Of a stretch of 64,000 nucleotides of DNA, positions 33,093-45,162 are shown in pieces (positions within the stretch are counted from its first letter, which is position 1; every line of letters begins with the position of its first letter). This DNA comes from Cytidiella melzeri (lineage: Eukaryota > Basidiomycota > Agaricomycetes > Polyporales > Irpicaceae): assembly GCA_022592445.1 (NCBI GenBank), contig JABYQR010000006.1:186001-250000 (forward strand). The letters run 5' to 3'. The notes under the pieces were generated by a model that ran no database searches, was not told the origin of the DNA, and saw only the letters and a program-made list of their open reading frames with translations. The translations under genes were made by a program, and so were the position numbers.

Positions 33093-34802
33093 TACCTCCC
33101 CTTTAAGACTTGTTGTCTGCAGAGTGGCCTCGTCATTATTGCTAAGGGATGTAAGAGGCAATGACAGTGAGCAAGGTGAATCTTCTTCGACCATAATGGG
33201 AAACTGTGGAGAACCTGCTGCAGGACAATACAATGGCAGAGGAGATGATGCATTTGCAGACGTAATCACCGAAGACGCCGTTGGTGGAGTTATGGTCATT
33301 CGGCGTTGTTGATGTGGTTGTTCAGCCAACGTGGTGTTCTTGGTTTTGGCAAACGGGAAAGGAGTGCAGGGGCGTTGAAGCCGGGTACCAGGGATTGTGT
33401 TATTAACTTGTAAAGGTCGAGGAATGCAGTAATAGTTGGTGGAGTTCCTAGTTGCGCGTGCAATCGGGTGGTCTAGATTGACACGAGCTCTTGTATCGAA
33501 CTCATCCCTCAACTGTTTGTACCAAGCCATCCATTCCCATAGTACCAAGTCAAACTGTCCTTGAGGAACATGTTGGTTCTGGTTTGTTGTCAACTCTCTT
33601 GTCACTCCCAGTGTATTCTGAAGCTGAAACTCCATGTCTCCTGCTGCAATGGTTTGTGTGCAATCCAATTCTTGACGACAAACTTCTCGAAGCCATGGTC
33701 CCTCGATATCAAGTTCTTCTTCTTGATTACGGAAAGGTGGAGAAAGTTGTTGACAAAGGACTGTGAGAAAGGTCTGCGTAATTCCTTGGATACCAACACT
33801 CGCCCAAGGAGGTCTGTCGCCAGGGATAGGGGTATATCTGACAATTGGCAATGGAGAAAACATGCTGGGATGATTGATTGTTGCTGGTATGTCAAACCGT
33901 TGTGACACGAGATGTTGCATACGGCACAGTGGTCGAGGACAGCGGGGGCCTTGGTAAGTATAGTTCTGCGAGGGGTCAAGGGGACTGATGCAAATGGTGA
34001 AGGTTTTGTTGTTTTTGTGTGCGTTACGGACATGCATAAGGAGTTGGATGAACAAAAAAATGGAATTGGCAAAAGAATTGGAAAAGTGGAATGCGTCACT
34101 AGGCTTGCCAGTAGGTAGGGGGGTATCACGGAATGTGGTGGTGATGCGAGCAAAGTTTTGGATAAAATGAATAAGAGCATCACCGTGACCAAAGGAAGCG
34201 TTGTGAAAGGAAGGAAATGGACTTTGGAGAGACATAACAGAATGATCAATCAATCAGATGGTATAGAAAGGGTGTAGTTTTTTGGCCAACGATTGATAGT
34301 TTGTTGGAAGTGGTATTTGATCAGGGCATCCTGTTGATGGGTGTCGAGAGAGGCCCAGAACAAGTTTATATGATGTTGCTTGTGATCCCAATTGATCTGA
34401 TCCAACTGATCACGGTTTTCCACAAACAACATTATGGTGTCACGAGAAAACTTGGTCGTGACTCGGGTGTATTGGAAGGCTAAACGGGAAGAGAGAAAAC
34501 AATGGCAAAGGCACAATATATTGGCAGCTGGGCCGGAATGCCCTGCCAGCCAAGGAAGAATGCAGGGACAAGGAAGGAGAACATGGCGAGAAAAAAGGCA
34601 AGATAAAAGAACATGTTTAGTCCCAACTTGGGATGTGGGAACTGGTGTTGGAGCAATTTTTTATGTAATGAGAACTGTGTTCAAGTGTTCTTTGTTGTTC
34701 AGGAAGAATGACAGTGATGTGGTAGTAGATGATGAGGATGGAAAATATGAGAGCGACAGATGCAGCAATAGCAAGGGCAGTGATGTCAGCAGCTGTGCTC
34801 AT
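33093..34802 (-). pseudogene. Gypsy-2 post-pol reading frame (ORF3-like)
   Basis: It starts at an ATG (34,802-34,800) that overlaps the pol stop codon as ATGA. The first 61 codons encode a single hydrophobic segment (ALAIAASVALIFSILIIYY) followed by a basic and polar stretch, then a stop. Downstream frames (34,516-34,250 and 34,253-33,012) continue a large polar protein with no recognised domain and run into the polypurine tract. Frame changes suggest decay. Whether it was an envelope-like or other accessory protein cannot be said. Confidence 0.45.
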
Positions 34803-36478
34803 GCTTGATTTCTTTGCTTTGTTCTCCGCAAAACTCGGTCCTTATGTACTGCACTGGGGTATTTCTGATGAAACTCCGCTATAGCTTCTGTTGCATTCTC
34901 CATATCTTGAGGTTGAGTCCAGGAGTTCTCCGAATCTCCATACCCAGTCCACTTTACCAAGTATTCAAGTTTTCCTTGCCTGTTATGGCAACTATGGAGT
35001 ATTGCCTCAACTTGATATTCTTCTTCATCATTCATGATTTCTGGGGGTGGTTTGGTGTATGCCAGTCTGTATTCCGGAGTTTCTATGAACGGAGTAAGAA
35101 GTCCGGCGTGGAACACAGGGTGGATCTTCCAGTCCGATGGTAGTTGGAGTTTGTAGGTGATTGGTCCCAGTACTTCAGTTATTTCAAACGGTCCATGGTG
35201 TTTGGGTGCTATCTTAGCCAAGGGCCTTGTGGTAGTGATGTTCTTTCCTTCCAACCAGACTTTCTGACCCACATGGCTGAAACCCCCGTTTGTTGCGTGA
35301 CATGTGTACTGCTTCTGCTGCCATACGGCTGCTGGCATGTAGCTCATCCCGGATCTGAACCATCTGATTGATGCACTCGGTGATAGAGGAAATGTTGGAA
35401 TGCAGATTGATGACATCCACTATTCTGGGTTTGTACCCTAGTAGTGCTTTGAATGGGGAATGTCAAATTGCCGAGTGATATCGGATGTTATGTGCAAACT
35501 CGGCAGTAGTAAGAAGTCTAGCCCAATCAGTTTGGTGGTAATCACAGAAGGCTCGGAGATACTGCTCTAATTCTTGATTGACGTGTTCTGTTTCACCATC
35601 TGTCTCGGGATGATATGCTGTACTGATGTTCTGTTGGATGCTCAATTTAGAGCAAAGTTCTTTTTGGAATTTGGCAGCAAACTGGGGTCCTCGGTCAGAT
35701 ATGACTTTCTCCGGTAGGCCAAAGCATTGCCACACGTTGTGCCTATATAGTTCAGCCGTTACTTCGGCTGAGATCTTGGTAGTGCACGGAACCAATACTG
35801 TTGACTTGGTGCATCCCTGATCCACTACAACCATGATTGCATTGTATTTGTCACTTGCTGGTAATTCACCTATGCAATCAATGGAATCCACTTGGAACGG
35901 TAGATAGCTCTGTTCAGAACTAATTGGATGTATCAGTATGTTCTTGGGCTGGTTCTGAATCTTGACGCTTTGACACGAGGCACATCCTGTGATGTAGTTC
36001 TTGATAAATACAGTCATGCCTGGCCACCAGAAGGTTTGTTGAAGGAGTTCTATTGTCTTGAACTGTCCAGGGTGTCCTGTGACCACAGTGTCATGGAATG
36101 ACTTTACTAAGTCTTGTCGAAGTTGATGGTCTTTTGGTACATAGATCTTGTCCTTGGAGTAGAATAGGCCATCATCTGCCTTCCAGTCCTCTAGGTCACG
36201 TTATACTACTTTGTTACCTTTAGAGGCTAGTAGCGTTTGTAGTGCATTGCTGACTTGGTTGTTTAGTTCAGCAACCTGTCTGATGCAGTCAAGGAGTGGA
36301 GTATTGGTAGTTGTTGTAGGTTGATCCTGATCTATTACTCATAGATGGAAAAGATGCTCTGGTAATAGGATTTGCTTGGAATTATCACCTCCCCTAGATC
36401 ATGATCAACACGTCTAGAAAGGGCATCAGTTACTGTCATTATAGTCCCAGGTTGGTGGAACAACCAGAATCGGAATTA
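34799..36478 (-). pseudogene. pol: Gypsy-2 pol remnant: RNase H end, integrase, chromodomain
   Basis: From right to left: MTVTDALSRRVDHD (end of RNase H), GHPGQFKTIELL and CASCQSVK (zinc-binding part), then the integrase core with VDSIDCIGELP, ISDRGPQF and YHPETDGETE giving the D, D and E positions. Near the end EYLVKWTGYGDSENSW marks a chromodomain, known to target chromoviruses to heterochromatin. In-frame stops lie near 36,200 and at 35,463, and the frame shifts around 35,300. It is clearly non-functional. It ends at 34,799 with an ATGA overlap to the next frame. Confidence 0.88.
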
Positions 36479-38546
36479 TCTAAACTTTCTGCGTCACTCT
36501 AAGCACGCTGTTTGCGCACACTTTGCCAATCAGCCATCCCCTCTCCGGGTTGACTACACTGCTCCTGCTATCTTTGATGTCCTTGCTTCCCTTGCTCAGA
36601 CGCACATCACTGATCCGTCTTTGGAGACCAACGTGTCTTAGTATGTCAATATTGCCGCACCTGTGCACATCCGCGTCACACCCGTCTCGCAACCGCAGCC
36701 TACAATGTTCAGCTCCGTTTCTCTTGTCATCACTACTTCCGACAAGGCCAGCATCATCCTTGATTCTTGTTTTGATCATCCAGATACAAAGAGTGTGTTC
36801 AGTATCAGTTTTTCAGCATCAATGTACATTAAGTTTACCTTCCAATATTCTTTTTGTCAACTTATTCAGGTGTGATATGCAGCATGCATATTATTCAATG
36901 CGCTCAAGTATGAATGACAGGGTCAGCCATGTATGAGAAGTTGGGAACTTGTGCAATGACATTGAAAGTTGGGTCAGACATTGTGGCTGAAGGTTTATAT
37001 AAATAGATATTTTGCTTGCAACACCCTTGCAACACCCTTGCAACACCCTTGCAACCCCTTGCAGCACCCTTGCAACACATCAAAACATTAACTAATATTG
37101 AATGTCAGAGTGTTAGTGCTAATATTAAACCTTACAGCAATGTTGCACATTGGTTGCCAGTAGTCGCTGTGCTACACCGCCCCTCACTGCCCTCAATGCA
37201 TAATGTCGACCACATGCTGCTTTCAATTACTGATTTATAATACTTATACAGAGTCAAACATTGGTTTGGGTATGTTGACAATACAGTAAGCTTCATACAC
37301 TTACTAACATCTGCCATTTTCACGTTGCAATTTCAGATCCTGAAGAGGCTGAGTTTATGCGAGCCTCCCATCCTCCAATTCATATCTTCTGGAACAACCA
37401 AATGCGCATCTGTCACCCCAATCAATGACCAGCCAATCGCAAATGGATAGCAGCATTGGGAGGCTCCATTACCAGAGTATTTGTGACCTATGCTTCCACT
37501 GCACACCCTCTTCCTACATTAGGCTACCCAGGTAATGTTTGGGTTATGCCAGCAGCGATTTTCTTCAAGAATGGGACCAGCTGGACAAGGTGGCATACTT
37601 CTATGGAAGTAAAGCGCCCATATGATAGCAATCTGGTGCTCATGTGGTCTACCCATGCGTGTTTCAAGTATGTTACGCTTTCTACCTGTAGATCAGAGAG
37701 TACCAGATGGAATTGTGGGTAGATTGTTGCATTCAGATACCGTTCAACGTACTAATGCTACTATGTGGTATGTGGCAGAAAACAAAGTCTCCCAGACCTG
37801 CATCCCTGCATTCCTGCGGTCATACTCAACTGCCGTAAACGCAAGCTTATGCAAGAAGTATCAGTCATTGGTGGATGAAGATATCATACTGCTTCTGAAT
37901 GTCCACTCAGTATATGAGCACCTTGGAGAAGTGTTATTTTCTCCAATTGAACTTGAGTCCTTGAATGGTAAGTCACATCACATTATAATGTGTCAGCTAC
38001 TCACTTACAACTTCCTTTCTCAATTGCTAGCTTCCTTATTGTTGACATCTGGCACATTACTTTCCAACTCATTCCCTACCTCGCTCTTACCTGATCCCTC
38101 AACAACACACCCACCTCCTTTATTACCATCCCCTGAGCCACACCTGCTTCCTTTATCACCATTCACTGAGCCACACACACCTTCTTTATCACCATTGACT
38201 GAGCTGCCATCTACACCCACTCCTGAGCACATAGATCTACATAAATATGGTACGCAACAATCAGAATGAAAGTATGTACGATTAACCAACTGACAGAGCA
38301 TTTTATAGATTATTGCAAACTGAGTCACCAGTTCATGCATAAGCCCTTCCCAGCTGATAAGTACAAAGAGCCTTTAGATGGACATCAAAGCTCCAGATTG
38401 GTCAAATGCGCATGGAATGATATGGACATGTTTCTCCCGTACTGCGCTGATGCAGGTGCAGATGAAGAAGTGAGTAATCCACAATACATTTGCTCACATT
38501 GGCATGGCTGAATTTCTACCATTAAAACTAGGGGGATGATATTGAC
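36479..38546. other. decayed sequence between Gypsy-2 and the JmjC relic
   Basis: Plus-strand open stretches (36,523-36,936, 37,456-37,722 and 37,800-38,269) look protein-like and partly spliced, with short introns. They are interrupted by stops and no family is recognised. They may be the N-terminal exons of the JmjC-type gene that follows. Confidence 0.3.
37018..37078. repeat. 11-bp minisatellite
   Basis: About five head-to-tail copies of GCAACACCCTT, with slight variants in the last two. Confidence 0.85.
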
Positions 38547-40410
38547 ATGTGCAGGTGGTCAGCAGGTGGCATAGATGCTACTTCACCCCTCGACGGAAAT
38601 TCCACACCAGTAGTCACGGTCTTGAGGACACCACCACCATGTAGCTCTTTGCAGGCATGGAAAGAGCACATGAGTGAAGCACGCAGTATTCTAGCTCAAG
38701 GCCATGCAGTTGCAATTCTAGACTATGTTGAAACTGGCCTGGAATATGAATGGAGTGAGGAGTCCCTCTGCACAATTGCCTCCAGTGAGCCAGACAGTGC
38801 TCGCATTCAGTGGCAATGTAAGATTTGTTAAATCTGCCAATGGGTCAATTGAGCTTACATTTATTTCTCTAGCAGAAAAAGCTGTGTTGGAGCAATCTGA
38901 AGGCCAGATCTTCTCGGTATCATCTCATGTCTATATCAACTAATATTCCCATCTTTACAGGAGACTTACAGACTGTCAAAGGAACAATACAAAAGTTTTT
39001 GTGTGATACCGCAGATCCTACAGAGCGAGTAAATTGTCTTGATATTGTCATGTATGGACATCCAATTCCATACATAATCAGGTGAGATATGGATATTGTT
39101 TGTTACAGGTTATATCATATTGATCTGATATCAGCCAGTTATCAACTGTTTCACGTTGCTAGCCCAGTAAAGACCAAGAGGTCGAGATGAGGGGCTAGGA
39201 GTGTACATGCAGCAGTATATATAGACTTCAGGGACCTGCAGACAGACCATGTTCAGGGCAGGCTTTGCAAGAAGCCGTGTGAACAAAGAACAATAGAACT
39301 ACCTAGAGGAGAACAATAGCTATTGTCTAGACCTTGCCAAGAACTCTACTTGTCAGAGAATCTATCTAAAAGGAGACCAACTATTGTATTCCATTCTCAC
39401 ATGTGTGAGAACATTCTTCCATAAAGAGAACAATAGGGAAAGAACAAAAGGAGTCCATGTGAACAGTATCTATGACGTCAAACCCTAGCTATGGGCTGAG
39501 CCATGTAGTTGTAGCCATGTGGTCTTACATAAGCTAAGTCACATACCAGTGTGACATAGTAGCAAGTAATGTGACCATGTAGAGCATCTAAGCCACGTGA
39601 TATGAGTGCTTAATAGACATGCAAGGAGTTTGTGCAGATGAGGCTGCAACTGGGTTGCAGCCCGGAGTTTTACAGATCAAAACAAGAGGTTAATTGCGAA
39701 AAATAAGGGCTAGTCAGGCCATCCACAACACATACAACATCTGATGCAATTTCAATCTATTGGCAACTCATCGACAAAGAAAACACAGATGAGTACTTTG
39801 AGACCATCAAGAAGCTTACCACTCCGGCCAACATCCTTTTACCAGCAAATACCATGCTGTATGTAGACAATGCAGCGCGTTTCTTTGAGATTGGCATGAC
39901 TAAACTCTGTATTTTAGAATCCAGCCTCCGGGATGTGTTTACCAAGTCAATACTCTAGACAATAGCATCTGCACTGGCGGGCACTTTCTCATGTTGGACA
40001 GTATGCACTTGACAGAAATCACTCGCATTGGAGCCGTTATCACCAAACAGACAGCCACCAATGCTTCACATCTGAGTGTGATTTGGCTGCTATCTAAAAT
40101 TACTATTGGAATCTTGTATGAGAACCATTGCAACGGTATGTGGTTTGAAGTTTGAACTTGCATGTACTGGTGACTTACTTGACAATCAGTTCTCAAAAAG
40201 CCTTTCATCTCTCTGGCCCGAATGATCCTTTGGCCAACAATGTACATGGAAGGAGACCTGGACCCAGATAATCCATGCTTTGTGTACAGCGAGGAATCCC
40301 ACTCAGAGCTCAAGGCAGCACAATTGATTGCTCGTGACATTCTTCAGCACAACAACATATCTGTGGCCAAGATTGAGCCAACAATGAAGGCATGGGAAGA
40401 AGGCTGTTGA
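38547..40410 (+). pseudogene. degenerate JmjC-type (2-oxoglutarate oxygenase-like) gene
   Basis: Fragments in order: AILDYVETGLEYEWSEESLC, GDLQTVKGTIQKFL...NCLDI, a gap of ~580 bp of inserted DNA, ANILLPANTMLY, then IQPPGCVYQVNTLDNS with TGGHFLMLDSMHLTE. The last block matches the C-terminal part of the JmjC cupin seen in large Agaricomycete families, where its His is a metal ligand. The HxD half is not visible. Several joins do not keep frame, so this is a relic. Further degraded exon-like sequence continues to about 41,040. Confidence 0.5.
39147..39730. mobile_element. probable solo LTR in the JmjC relic
   Basis: A ~580-bp insertion separates two parts of the JmjC relic. It begins TGTTTCACG, ends CCACAACA (TG...CA), and contains TATATATAG near 39,217 as an LTR promoter would. 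I could not find a clean target duplication. Confidence 0.3.
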
Positions 40411-42209
40411 TTGGCAGATAATAGAGATGTTGCATGGAATGCACCTGGAACGGAAGTTGTAGCAATACCAGATAGGTGTAAACACTTTGTAGCATTTCAC
40501 AATGCAGAAGCTTAGAGCTTCAACTCGTATACTTTCTGCTCTACTTGTGTACCCACATTGCTCACTTCTCCATCTAGCAATGGTGTGTTTGGCCATGAGC
40601 TGCTCAACAAGTTTTTGTGTGTTGAGTATGCAAAGGTGGGTGTGAAGGAGGGTTACAAGATGCTGGATCTTAACAATTACAGGAAACCAAAACCAAATGC
40701 AGGCGGGATGGCAAATCATTGAATCCCACTTACCACTGAAACTCACTTACTTGAATGCAAAGTCAAGGTCACTGGTAATGGTTTGCTCAACATCGATGCA
40801 GGCCAACATACAAAGAAGTTGTGAATACTCACCCACCTCCTATGCTTGCAATGTAGAAGTTCCCAAGATCCACAGCAAAATTGTCACTGGGAGATCATGG
40901 ACAAGAGAATTTATAGTAGGGTAATTGTTCGTGTCCAATGCTATGATCTGCTCACTTTCCTTTTGAATATTTACATCTACTCATAGTCATTTTTCTACTG
41001 TTCATTCACATCATCATCAGAATCCTGTTGTTTTTGCAGGGTTTTGATGCACACACGGGAGGGGGGGGGGCTCAAAGTAAGGGAACACAATGTTGATAGC
41101 ATTGCTACGAAGATACAGAGTTTTTATATTATTATAGCAAGACGGATAGGACGAAAATGGAATATTGAAACAAGTTATCCGCGCGGAACAATGAAAGGCG
41201 GGCAGCGGGAACAAGCGGATATAAACAAAAAAGAGGCAGCAAACCTAAAATAACAACAAATCCTGTGTGTTAATCTTCAATCTTGAGTTCTTACCCATAT
41301 GTTAGCTCTGTTTCAGATTCTTGAATCATGCAATACTACTAATTGTCTACCTCCATGTCTGGAATGAGGGTCTGCAGGGTTTGTAAGAGAGCTCGTCATG
41401 TTACAGCCTGTCACATGGCTGATTGATGGCCCCATACCAAAACACAAGCCATGTGCTACAAAGGCTAGCATGAAAGTAGTAATGTGTGAAAGCAGACGCT
41501 GCAGTAGTGCAAATGTGAAAACAAGTGAGACACAGGTTATCACGAGATCTCAAAGTATCTCAACATAGACATACAATGGCATGTCCAGATCTTCGGTGCT
41601 GCAAAGGTGAGGGAGAGCTGTGGACAAACGACTGTCCAAGACAGACAGTGAGATATGTTGAGATACCTGGAGATCTCAACATATCTCATGATCAATCATG
41701 AGACGTCAAGAAAAATCAACATATTTAACTCTGCGAATGGTAGACGCTGGTAAAAACAAGGGTTTTGTCCTATATAAACCGTCAAAGTGGAATCCGAGTG
41801 TGTGGTATCTCTCATTGACCTCAAGGTACCAGGATCTCCTGGCTTGTATCAGCTGTTTCGCCTCTACAGGTGGTTCTCCAATCTCGGGTGCGGAGAGAGT
41901 TTTTGATGTGGCTGGGGTTGAAGCAGGGCTGTTTGTCGTATCTTCCCGCTTCGTGTCGGCCTTCGACATTAGCGAGACGTTCTGAGTTGGGGGAATCTTG
42001 AGTGTAGGGTCTCTACACTCTATGGCGTACGCCAAGCTCCGCAAGAGGGTCTCTCAAGCTTTGTCAGGGGCCCTAGGACCCCCGTGGCAATTTTTACCAA
42101 ATAAGATCCTCAGGATTACTGTACTAAATTATCGAATGTACTCTTTTGAGTGATTTTTCGACTTATTAGTACCAAAATAAATAGATTTTTCCTCCCACGT
42201 TGGGAAATT
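40411..42209. other. non-coding or decayed DNA left of duplication copy 2
   Basis: About 1.8 kb. It includes faint JmjC-gene remains up to 41,040, a poly-G stretch at 41,062-41,070, a hairpin at 41,648-41,685 and a 112-codon minus-strand frame (42,044-41,706) with no recognised domain. The last 60 bp resemble the region left of duplication copy 1. Confidence 0.35.
41648..41685. repeat. perfect 15-bp inverted repeat
   Basis: GAGATATGTTGAGAT and its exact reverse complement are separated by 8 nt. Related GAGATCTCAA motifs occur around 41,548. It could be the tip of a degraded small transposon or LTR. Confidence 0.5.
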
Positions 42210-42348
42210 ACACACAATCACGCAAGGTAGGAAATATGGTGCAAAAGAATGGTTTGAAGAAATTCGAAGTATACACAAGGACCAGCCAGTGCACACATCG
42301 ATTTCATCCGAAAAACAGACGAAGCCGTCGACACTCTCCCTCTTATGG

Positions 42349-43370
42349 CTAGGCATACAGCGAGTTCATGTACCTGATCCAAAAGTCTGGCGACTCGAAG
42401 CCAAGGCTGGGAGCCTCGACGACGGTGCTGACGACAGATTTCTTTGGATCACGCTCCTCATCCTTAGCATCAAGGCTGAGCTCCACACCACCAAGTTTCA
42501 CTCGGGATGGCGAAGGGCTTGTCATGTGACGTTGGGCGAGGTAGCGTTGGGTAGGGTGAGGGAGAGGTGAGGGGGATGAACGGGGGGAGATGGAAGATGA
42601 AGAGAAAGAATGCTCTTCATGACGGAACCCATGCTCACGAAGTGTGAACATAAGTTCCGGTCCGTCCAAGTCCGCCAACGACAGACCGAGCGCAGCAGGG
42701 TACGCAGGCTCGTTGTCGTAGGGGGCGACGTAATCCATCAACTCCTCGTCTGACAGACAGAGGAGGTTCAAACCCGAGGAGATGCTCTCCGTGCTCGGCA
42801 GAATGGTAGGGTGCTCTGCCTCACACGAGAACATGGGAATCTCCTCTTCCTCTTCCTTCTCGCCAATGAGCAGCAGATCCGGCACACTGGGTGGCACGAA
42901 CGCAAACAGCACTGAGGGTGTTGCGTGCGTAGGTGCCATGGGTGGTGGTGTGTGCATCTGGCCATACTCGAAAGAAGGCGAGTCGACAAGAGTCATGCGA
43001 CGACGTTCGCGGCGAGTGCCCATCATCATGGGACCTGATGAAGGCGACTCGTAGCTTGTGTCTTCGCTGGTCAATGGACTGACCAGGGCACATCCATTCT
43101 CAAAGTCTGCGATGTAGATCCCTAGGCCTACAAGTGCAGACTTTGATGGGGAAATGGAGGTGTGGAGGACTTTGGAAGGAAGTCCAAGTCCAAGGCCAAC
43201 GATGGCCTCGGAGAGGGGTGCACGATGACCAGCATCGGCGACTAGTGAAAGGGAAAGGTGCACCGTAAATATAAATAAGTGTGTTGACTTTAAAGGAAAG
43301 GTGACTTACAGACCGGACCAGCCGGGGAAGTGGTCGCAAATGCGAAAGGAGCAAAGGTAAAAGAAGACAT
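42349..43370 (-). CDS. hypothetical protein, duplicated gene copy B
   Basis: Two exons: 43370-43310 and 43241-42349, with a 68-nt intron. The 317-residue product differs from copy A at about five positions (for example T/I after LSEA, G/C after DFEN, D/E in SPLTSDD, A/T in RHMAS and V/D in LDAKV). The frame is fully open, so both copies may be expressed. The sequence family is unknown. Confidence 0.75.
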
Positions 43371-43709
43371 AGCGATGGCAAAAAAAGCAGCGGTATGAGA
43401 TCTTTGACTTGCAAAGAAGGAGTGATGAAGGATATGAAAAGTGAGTTGAGGACGATGCAAAGGCCCGGTATATATGTGCTTTGCAGAGTTGTGGTTGTTT
43501 GGTCGTAGCACAACGACCTCCGCTGGAAGTCCATGTATCCGTCGCGGTTGCGTGGTTTGCGTCCGAGGTCCCGACGGTGATCGCACGTTCAAGCACGCGT
43601 TCGATCACGCGGGAGCAGCCAGGGCGTCGGGATTGACGAGCAGCGCACTTTGGTTCACGTTGGCTGCTCGCCGATCCCGACCAGAATTGCCATATTTGGT
43701 CAGCCGAGA

Positions 43710-43761
43710 CATCCGTCGGTCTCGATCGCAACATGCGCGTTATGATCAAGACCGACGGATG
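43710..43761. promoter_or_regulatory. 52-bp palindrome upstream of duplicated gene B
   Basis: Same structure as at 13,866-13,917, with one extra change in the right arm. Its retention in both promoters hints at function. Confidence 0.6.
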
Positions 43762-43775
43762 AGCGGGTGCGATCA

Positions 43776-44331
43776 ACGTCCCACCTACCTTCCACGACCT
43801 GTGGGCCTGTGAACAATGAGTCAACAAATTATCAGTCAGAAACTCAGATTACCGACGCACAAATAGTGGGCCAGGGTGATTTTGTTTTAAGTACAAACTA
43901 CGGCCGAGGAAGAAGGGCGGGAGAGCTCTAGATCACACCCGAACGGCGGTCAAGAACACAAGTATCAGGTCACGTTAACGGATTGGGTGGTTATGTATAA
44001 CCCACTCACAACCCTTCCGCTCCATGTAGGGTCGTAGGCGATATCGCGTGCGGAGTTAACGCCTTGTGCTTTGTTGCATTGCTTCCGCGCATTATGCACT
44101 ACGAAGAATTCACGGAAGCAGAGTCGTTGACGGTCACCATTCTTGATCTCTATTCGCGCTATCCGACGACTCTCTGGACTGGATGCGTTCAGTATGGCAT
44201 TGGAGGCAGGACACGTATATAAGGAATGACACTCACGTTGACAATAAACACTGTATCTTCTGTCATATCCTCACCACTTGCCGTGTCCTATCAAATCGTC
44301 ACCTGCGAAGATATCGTTTCTCGAGCATATC
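43776..44331. promoter_or_regulatory. divergent intergenic region
   Basis: About 560 bp between the duplicated gene and the next plus-strand gene. A TATATAAGG near 44,216 lies about 115 bp before the ATG. No other feature was seen. Confidence 0.45.
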
Positions 44332-45162
44332 ATGTCGTCTGCCACCGACAATCACTATGCTCCCTCTGCCATGGCTGGTCCAGGCAACTTCGAACAGCCC
44401 CCCGAGGCTGCCTCCTCCAAATCCTCCGTCGTCACCGCCCTTATTTACTCTACCGCAAAATACCCTGGACTAGGGCTGGGTCTCCCTCGCTCAACCAATG
44501 TGAACGCACGCAAACTGAGGGCAACTGCAGGAATATTCGCCCCGGGCAGTAACAATCCGCAGCAGCTGCAGGAAGTTGATGAGACAACGGACACAAGCGG
44601 CAGCGACTCTGAAGCTGAGACTTTGTCTGGCTCTGCCACTTCGTCTTCAGTGTCCTCCTTTGAGCGCTTTCCACTGCGTCACAACCGTTTAGTGTATCGC
44701 CATCGTCTCCGCCCTTACCGTTCTGAATCGTCGAACACTACGATCGTCGGAACCGACGATGACAGGGGCGAAGACGCGCCTACCCCCGGTGCACCTCGTA
44801 TTTCATTCCCGCCCACACCTCCACTCGGGCGTGAGTCCTTGCAAGAGTTGGCATCAGATGTTACCAACCTTGAACGAAGGAGAGAGGGTACCGAGGTGCG
44901 CTCGGGTACACCAAAAAAGGCTACCGACACGGGCATTTTTTTCGAGAGTTGGGCACCCACTACTGAAGAACAAAGTCAGCCGACGTTCGATCCTTTCCGC
45001 GTGGACATGGCCACCTGCGACGAGGAGGCGGCGCATTATTATCTACCGATGAATTTGCTCTCGCCTGAGCTGGAGATGAGCAGCGGGGAGTTTGTTGCGA
45101 CAGTAAGGGGGTGGACGCAGCGGCGACATGCGGTCTGCATGGGAATGGGTCGTTTGCTGTAA
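44332..45162 (+). CDS. hypothetical Ser/Thr-rich protein
   Basis: A single exon of 276 codons if started at the ATG in ATATCATGTCG; an upstream in-frame ATG at 44,278 is possible. The product is polar, with an acidic Ser-rich block (TSGSDSEAETLSGS), a basic stretch (RHNRLVYRHRLRPYR) and Pro-rich segments with SP/TP sites typical of phosphorylated regulators. No domain is recognised. A TATA box is suitably placed upstream. Confidence 0.65.
   Translation: MSSATDNHYAPSAMAGPGNFEQPPEAASSKSSVVTALIYSTAKYPGLGLGLPRSTNVNARKLRATAGIFAPGSNNPQQLQEVDETTDTSGSDSEAETLSGSATSSSVSSFERFPLRHNRLVYRHRLRPYRSESSNTTIVGTDDDRGEDAPTPGAPRISFPPTPPLGRESLQELASDVTNLERRREGTEVRSGTPKKATDTGIFFESWAPTTEEQSQPTFDPFRVDMATCDEEAAHYYLPMNLLSPELEMSSGEFVATVRGWTQRRHAVCMGMGRLL

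Larger units (their letters stand above)
32653..36478 (-). mobile_element. 5'-truncated chromodomain Ty3 element (Gypsy-2)
   Basis: A minus-strand chromovirus remnant. From right to left it has the end of RNase H, integrase, chromodomain, a post-pol reading frame and a 3' LTR. RT, protease, gag and the 5' LTR are gone; the break at about 36,478 is abrupt. Frame lesions are present in the integrase region. The 3' LTR (32,653-33,091 plus an outer piece left of 14,591) is split by Gypsy-1, so Gypsy-2 is the older insertion. Confidence 0.85.
42210..43775. repeat. segmental duplication, copy 2
   Basis: Direct-repeat partner of 12,360-13,931, with the complete gene, intron (4 nt shorter) and upstream palindrome. 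The right edge is after GTGCGATCA, exactly as in copy 1. Confidence 0.9.

Noticed and set aside
37018..37078. CRISPR-like repeat array
   Set aside because: Head-to-tail 11-bp units without spacers in a eukaryotic genome, so it is a simple minisatellite.
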